Of a stretch of DNA of 54,177 nucleotides, positions 54,159-54,177 are shown one piece after another. The notes under the pieces were generated by a model. The model was not told the origin of the DNA, did not search any database, and was given only the letters and a program-made list of their open reading frames with translations. Position numbers and translations under genes: made by a program. Each line of letters begins with the position of its first letter. Position 1 is the stretch's first letter. The stretch is from an uncultured delta proteobacterium (GTDB taxonomy: Bacteria; Myxococcota_A; Polyangia; Polyangiales; Polyangiaceae). Where the stretch lies: contig CAIVJW010000159.1 in assembly GCA_903906315.1 (NCBI GenBank), positions 1 through 54,177 on the forward strand, in the 5' to 3' direction.

Positions 54159-54177
54159 GAGACGACCTCCAAGGCCC

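Larger units (their letters stand above)
53967..54177. other. Upstream region of the DUF1566 lipoprotein to the window end
   Basis: 211 bases without a recognisable gene. They hold the promoter-like sequence and the inverted repeat listed separately. An AGGAGG on the plus strand at 53981-53986 is not followed by a sensible reading frame (24 codons at most). Confidence 0.5.

Overview
This window comes from a very GC-rich chromosome (roughly 70% by eye). The content points to a predatory-type Myxococcota, most likely class Polyangia. The signs are lipoproteins with Gly/Ala/Thr-rich linkers, MopE-like CNGxDDDCNG repeats with a Cys-rich tail, many hybrid histidine kinases, a collagen-like multihaem lipoprotein and an AgmX-like TonB-type protein. 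No rRNA, tRNA, CRISPR array or intact insertion sequence was seen. The assignment rests on recognised protein families and composition only; no database search was possible.

Layout. 1-8300 (minus): cell-surface proteins, namely two Gly-rich lipoproteins, a HEAT-like cytoplasmic protein, a monohaem PD40 lipoprotein and an octahaem HAO-family cytochrome behind a collagen-like stalk. 8607-11134 (plus): rpsU, a PPi-type phosphofructokinase and a glycerophosphodiesterase. 11158-18119: a CHASE/PAS hybrid kinase, a pectin-acetylesterase-like lipoprotein, secreted proteins of unknown function and a CPBP protease. 18244-20082: an OPT transporter. 20097-32984: a dense signalling island with two CheR, one CheB lacking a receiver, two large hybrid kinases (one with seven HAMP-like modules), a REC-HD-GYP phosphodiesterase, a REC-class III cyclase and two cyclic-nucleotide-binding proteins. 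No MCP receptor, CheA or CheW is present.

33069-35795 (plus): small envelope and housekeeping proteins (VTT/DedA-like, YccF, TerB-like, DUF2911). 35893-38675: the bacillithiol genes bshC-bshA. 39887-44221: an operon of a secreted PIG-L deacetylase, a 51-residue membrane protein and a sodium:solute symporter. 44268-47524: a TMTC-like membrane TPR protein and an AgmX-like protein. 47637-49654: tgt-mnmD, both acting on tRNA wobble position 34.

49655-51727 is a graveyard of gene fragments: a GH5 cellulase piece, a frameshifted TPR gene, an internally deleted copy of the neighbouring mnmD and a PhzF piece. It is followed by a MntA/HepT-type pair. A sharp drop in GC begins near 52456, where a lipoprotein lacking its signal peptide and a DUF1566-type lipoprotein lie.

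Recurring themes. Nine gene pairs share a four-base stop/start overlap (ATGA, GTGA or TTGA), so translational coupling with non-ATG starts is common here. Two resident genes, PIG-L and mnmD, each have a nearby degenerate copy that keeps two separated pieces of the parent and lacks the stretch between them.
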